The translations under genes and the position numbers were made by a program. DNA of 8,409 nt, taken from NCBI GenBank assembly GCA_947040475.1, contig CAMRBT010000066.1:1-8409 (forward strand), written 5' to 3'. Below the pieces are notes generated by a model. That model was not told the DNA's origin. It did no database searches and saw nothing but the letters and a program-made list of their open reading frames with translations. Below, piece after piece: positions 6,194-8,409 of this stretch. This stretch comes from an uncultured Brevinema sp. (GTDB taxonomy: Bacteria > Spirochaetota > Brevinematia > Brevinematales > Brevinemataceae). How positions within the stretch are numbered: position 1 is the stretch's first letter; every line of letters starts with the position of its first letter.

Positions 6194-8409
6194 ATGCCTA
6201 TTACGGAAGAATTCATTGAATCTCTTGGTCTCAATCAAGAAGATATTTGTACTCGAATTTCAGAAAAATTAAATATTTCTAAAACTCAAACAAAAGCTAC
6301 TCTAGCACTTTTTGCAGAAGATTGTACGGTGCCTTTTATTGCTCGTTATCGTAAAGAAGTAACAGGGAATTTGGACGAAACAGAAATTCGTGCTATAGAA
6401 CATCTTAACAAATCATTAGTCAACTTAGAAACCAGAAGAATTGAAGTCACTAAAGCTATTTTTGGACAAGACTTACTCACTGATGATTTACTTGTAAATA
6501 TTAACGCTTGTACCACTCAAACAGAATTAGAAGATCTCTACGCACCATACAAACGTAAGAAAAAAACTCGTGGTATGAAAGCGATCGAAGCTGGTTTGGA
6601 GCCATTATCAGAATTGATGCTCACTACAGCATCCGAAGCAGATATCACCGCTAAAGCTAGTGAATTCCTCAATGAAGAACACAAAATTATCACAGCGGCA
6701 GACGCTCTTCAAGGTGCTATGGATATCATCGCAGAAAAAGTATCACAAGACATAGAAAATAGAACTGCTACTCGTCTCCACATTCTTAAACATAGTCAAT
6801 TAATAGTCACTGGAAACAAAGACAAAGAAACTAGTGTTTATGGTATGTATTATGACTACAAAGAACCTCTTTCTACCGTTAAAGCTCATAGAATTCTTGC
6901 ACTCAATCGTGGAGAAACAGAAAAAGAACTAGACGTAAAAATCGATATAGAAGAAGAAAGTGTCTACAATGTAGTGCTTTCTCGTTATACGGTTTCTAAT
7001 AAATTTCATAGAAATGCTATTACCGATTGTATGAAAAGATTGCTTCTTCCTGCTGTCTTGAGAGAAATTCGTTCTAATTTTACTGCAACAGCAGATACCC
7101 ATGGTATAAATCTTTTTGCTGTAAATTTACAAAATCTTTTACTTCAAGCTCCTATCAAGCGTACCCGTATTCTTGCTTTTGATCCAGGTATCCGTACAGG
7201 GACTAAAGTAACTGCCTTAGATGAAAATGGTAAATATCTTTCTGATTTTACTTTTTATCAACACAAATCAGCTGCTGATTCCAAAAATGTGATAGCGGCA
7301 GCATTACAAAAATATAATATAGAGCTAATCGCTATTGGTAATGGTACTGGTAGTCATGATGTACAAGAAATCGTCGCTCAAACAATAGAAGAATTCAAAA
7401 TTGATATTCCTTTTACTGTCGTCGCCGAAGATGGAGCTAGTGTATACTCAGCTTCTCCTGTCGCTAAAGAAGAATTCCCAGACCTTGACGTAAGTATTCG
7501 TGGTGCTATTTCTATTGGACGTCGTTTATTAGATCCTCTTGCAGAATTAGTAAAAATCGATCCAAAATCTATAGGTGTTGGTCTTTATCAACATGATCTC
7601 AATCAAACTGCTCTCGGCGAATCTCTCGATGAAACCGTAGAATCTGTGGTAAATAGAGTTGGGGTAAATGTCAATACTGCTTCTTATTCTTTATTAAAAT
7701 ATGTTTCTGGTATCAAAGTCAGTCTTGCTAAAAAAATCATTACCTATAGAGATAAAAACGGAACTTTTACCAATAGAATGGATCTTCTAAAAATCCCTGG
7801 TATGGGCGACAAAACATTTGAACAAGCTGCTGGATTCCTAAAAGTACCTGAGTCTCCTGAGTCTTTGGATAATACTTGGGTTCACCCAGAAAATTATGAT
7901 CTTGCCCGTGAGATCATTGCTAGCCTAAAAGACGGCAAACCTTCTAAAGCACAAATGGACGAATGGTGTAAAAAATATACTGTTGGTACAACAACAATAG
8001 AAGATATCGTTTTAGAATTACAAAAACCAGCTAGAGATCCTCGTGAAGATTTCCCAGGTCCTATCATGCAAAAAGGAGTCAAAAAATTTGAAGACCTTCG
8101 TGTAGGAATGTCCGTAACAGGTAAAATCAAAAACGTCGTAGATTTTGGTGCTTTTGTAGATTTGGGAATCAAAGAAACTGCTCTTCTTCATTTGTCTGAA
8201 ATGAGCGATAGTTATGTAGAAAATCCTATGGACGTAGTAAAAGCTGGTGATATTATCACTGCTAAAATCATTGAAATGGACGAAAAAAGACATAGAATTG
8301 CTTTATCGATGAAAACAGGAACAGCAAGTCCTCGTCCTCCAAGATCAGAGAACAAAACTGGTGAAAGAACTCCTTCAAGAGAGAGAACACCAAACAATAA
8401 TAACTCTAA
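6194..8409 (+). CDS. tex: Tex, S1-domain RNA-binding transcription accessory protein; last residues off the right edge
   Basis: Nucleic-acid-binding protein of the Tex/YhgF family, thought to act with RNA polymerase and RNA in the cytoplasm. 738 whole codons are in frame with no stop; the family is usually ~720-785 residues, so only the tail is cut. Tex N-terminal helical region ~1-190 (VPFIARYRKEVTGNLDE near 40-57 and YAPYKRKKKTRG near 116-127 are hallmarks). YqgF/RuvC-like fold ~325-450, with D330 in FDPGIRTG and E412 preceding GASVYSAS. Then GAISIGRRLLDPLAELVKID and IGVGLYQHD, helix-hairpin-helix ~494-551 (GMGDKTFEQAAGFLKV), and S1 ~637-707 (DFGAFVDLG). A charged, Pro/Arg/Asn-rich tail begins at 708. 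ATG 6194 has a strong GGAGGG (6185-6190) at an unusually short distance, 3-4 bases. The family's usual NEAGAS motif reads AEDGAS here. Confidence 0.96.
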   Translation, partial: MPITEEFIESLGLNQEDICTRISEKLNISKTQTKATLALFAEDCTVPFIARYRKEVTGNLDETEIRAIEHLNKSLVNLETRRIEVTKAIFGQDLLTDDLLVNINACTTQTELEDLYAPYKRKKKTRGMKAIEAGLEPLSELMLTTASEADITAKASEFLNEEHKIITAADALQGAMDIIAEKVSQDIENRTATRLHILKHSQLIVTGNKDKETSVYGMYYDYKEPLSTVKAHRILALNRGETEKELDVKIDIEEESVYNVVLSRYTVSNKFHRNAITDCMKRLLLPAVLREIRSNFTATADTHGINLFAVNLQNLLLQAPIKRTRILAFDPGIRTGTKVTALDENGKYLSDFTFYQHKSAADSKNVIAAALQKYNIELIAIGNGTGSHDVQEIVAQTIEEFKIDIPFTVVAEDGASVYSASPVAKEEFPDLDVSIRGAISIGRRLLDPLAELVKIDPKSIGVGLYQHDLNQTALGESLDETVESVVNRVGVNVNTASYSLLKYVSGIKVSLAKKIITYRDKNGTFTNRMDLLKIPGMGDKTFEQAAGFLKVPESPESLDNTWVHPENYDLAREIIASLKDGKPSKAQMDEWCKKYTVGTTTIEDIVLELQKPARDPREDFPGPIMQKGVKKFEDLRVGMSVTGKIKNVVDFGAFVDLGIKETALLHLSEMSDSYVENPMDVVKAGDIITAKIIEMDEKRHRIALSMKTGTASPRPPRSENKTGERTPSRERTPNNNNS

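Noticed and set aside
5967..6272. Plus-strand frame of 101 codons bridging the beta-barrel end and the tex start
   Set aside because: It starts at a GTG inside the beta-barrel gene and runs out of frame through the promoter, dyad and start of tex; the two flanking frames are far better supported.
7894..8397. Three minus-strand frames antisense to the 3' end of tex
   Set aside because: The plus strand encodes the conserved HhH-to-S1 part of Tex there; the antisense frames look like by-products of codon bias.
6194..8409. Suspected frameshift in tex, because the window ends in a TAA-like 'ctctaa'
   Set aside because: Codon-by-codon reading shows one continuous frame in which the final bases are TCT followed by two bases of an incomplete codon; the gene is simply cut by the window.

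Overview
The window is AT-rich DNA (about 30% GC by eye; the last gene is somewhat richer). It appears to come from a diderm bacterium, since it encodes a periplasmic arylsulfotransferase, a metal-binding lipoprotein and a probable outer-membrane beta-barrel. A chemoreceptor-like protein suggests chemotaxis arrays. The mix would suit an AT-rich spirochaete, but nothing in the sequence fixes the taxon and I hold that guess loosely. I see no tRNA, rRNA, CRISPR array, insertion sequence or attachment site, and no gene-free stretch exceeds 150 bases.

Left part (1-2844): the 5' two thirds of an arylsulfate sulfotransferase gene (minus strand, running off the left edge) is transcribed divergently from a two-TM protein that carries a chemoreceptor (MCP) signalling tip in an otherwise reduced framework. 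The 145-bp spacer holds back-to-back promoter-like sequences and a 7-bp dyad just upstream of the receptor RBS.

Middle part (2857-5226): a strong bidirectional terminator separates the receptor from a minus-strand cluster that reads, in transcription order: ZnuA-like zinc-binding lipoprotein, ECF-like sigma factor with a long basic C-terminal extension, and a small soluble protein that looks like its anti-sigma factor. The gaps are 50 and 8 bp, so the three may form one operon that links metal uptake with a dedicated sigma/anti-sigma switch. No znuB or znuC is present.

Right part (5227-8409): a 130-bp divergent spacer leads to a secreted beta-barrel protein whose mature N-terminus is made of 18-bp in-frame tandem repeats running into a long DNA palindrome. 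After 99 bp comes tex, which has a good promoter of its own overlapped by a perfect 9-bp dyad. tex is open at the right edge; all its domains are inside and only its low-complexity tail is cut.
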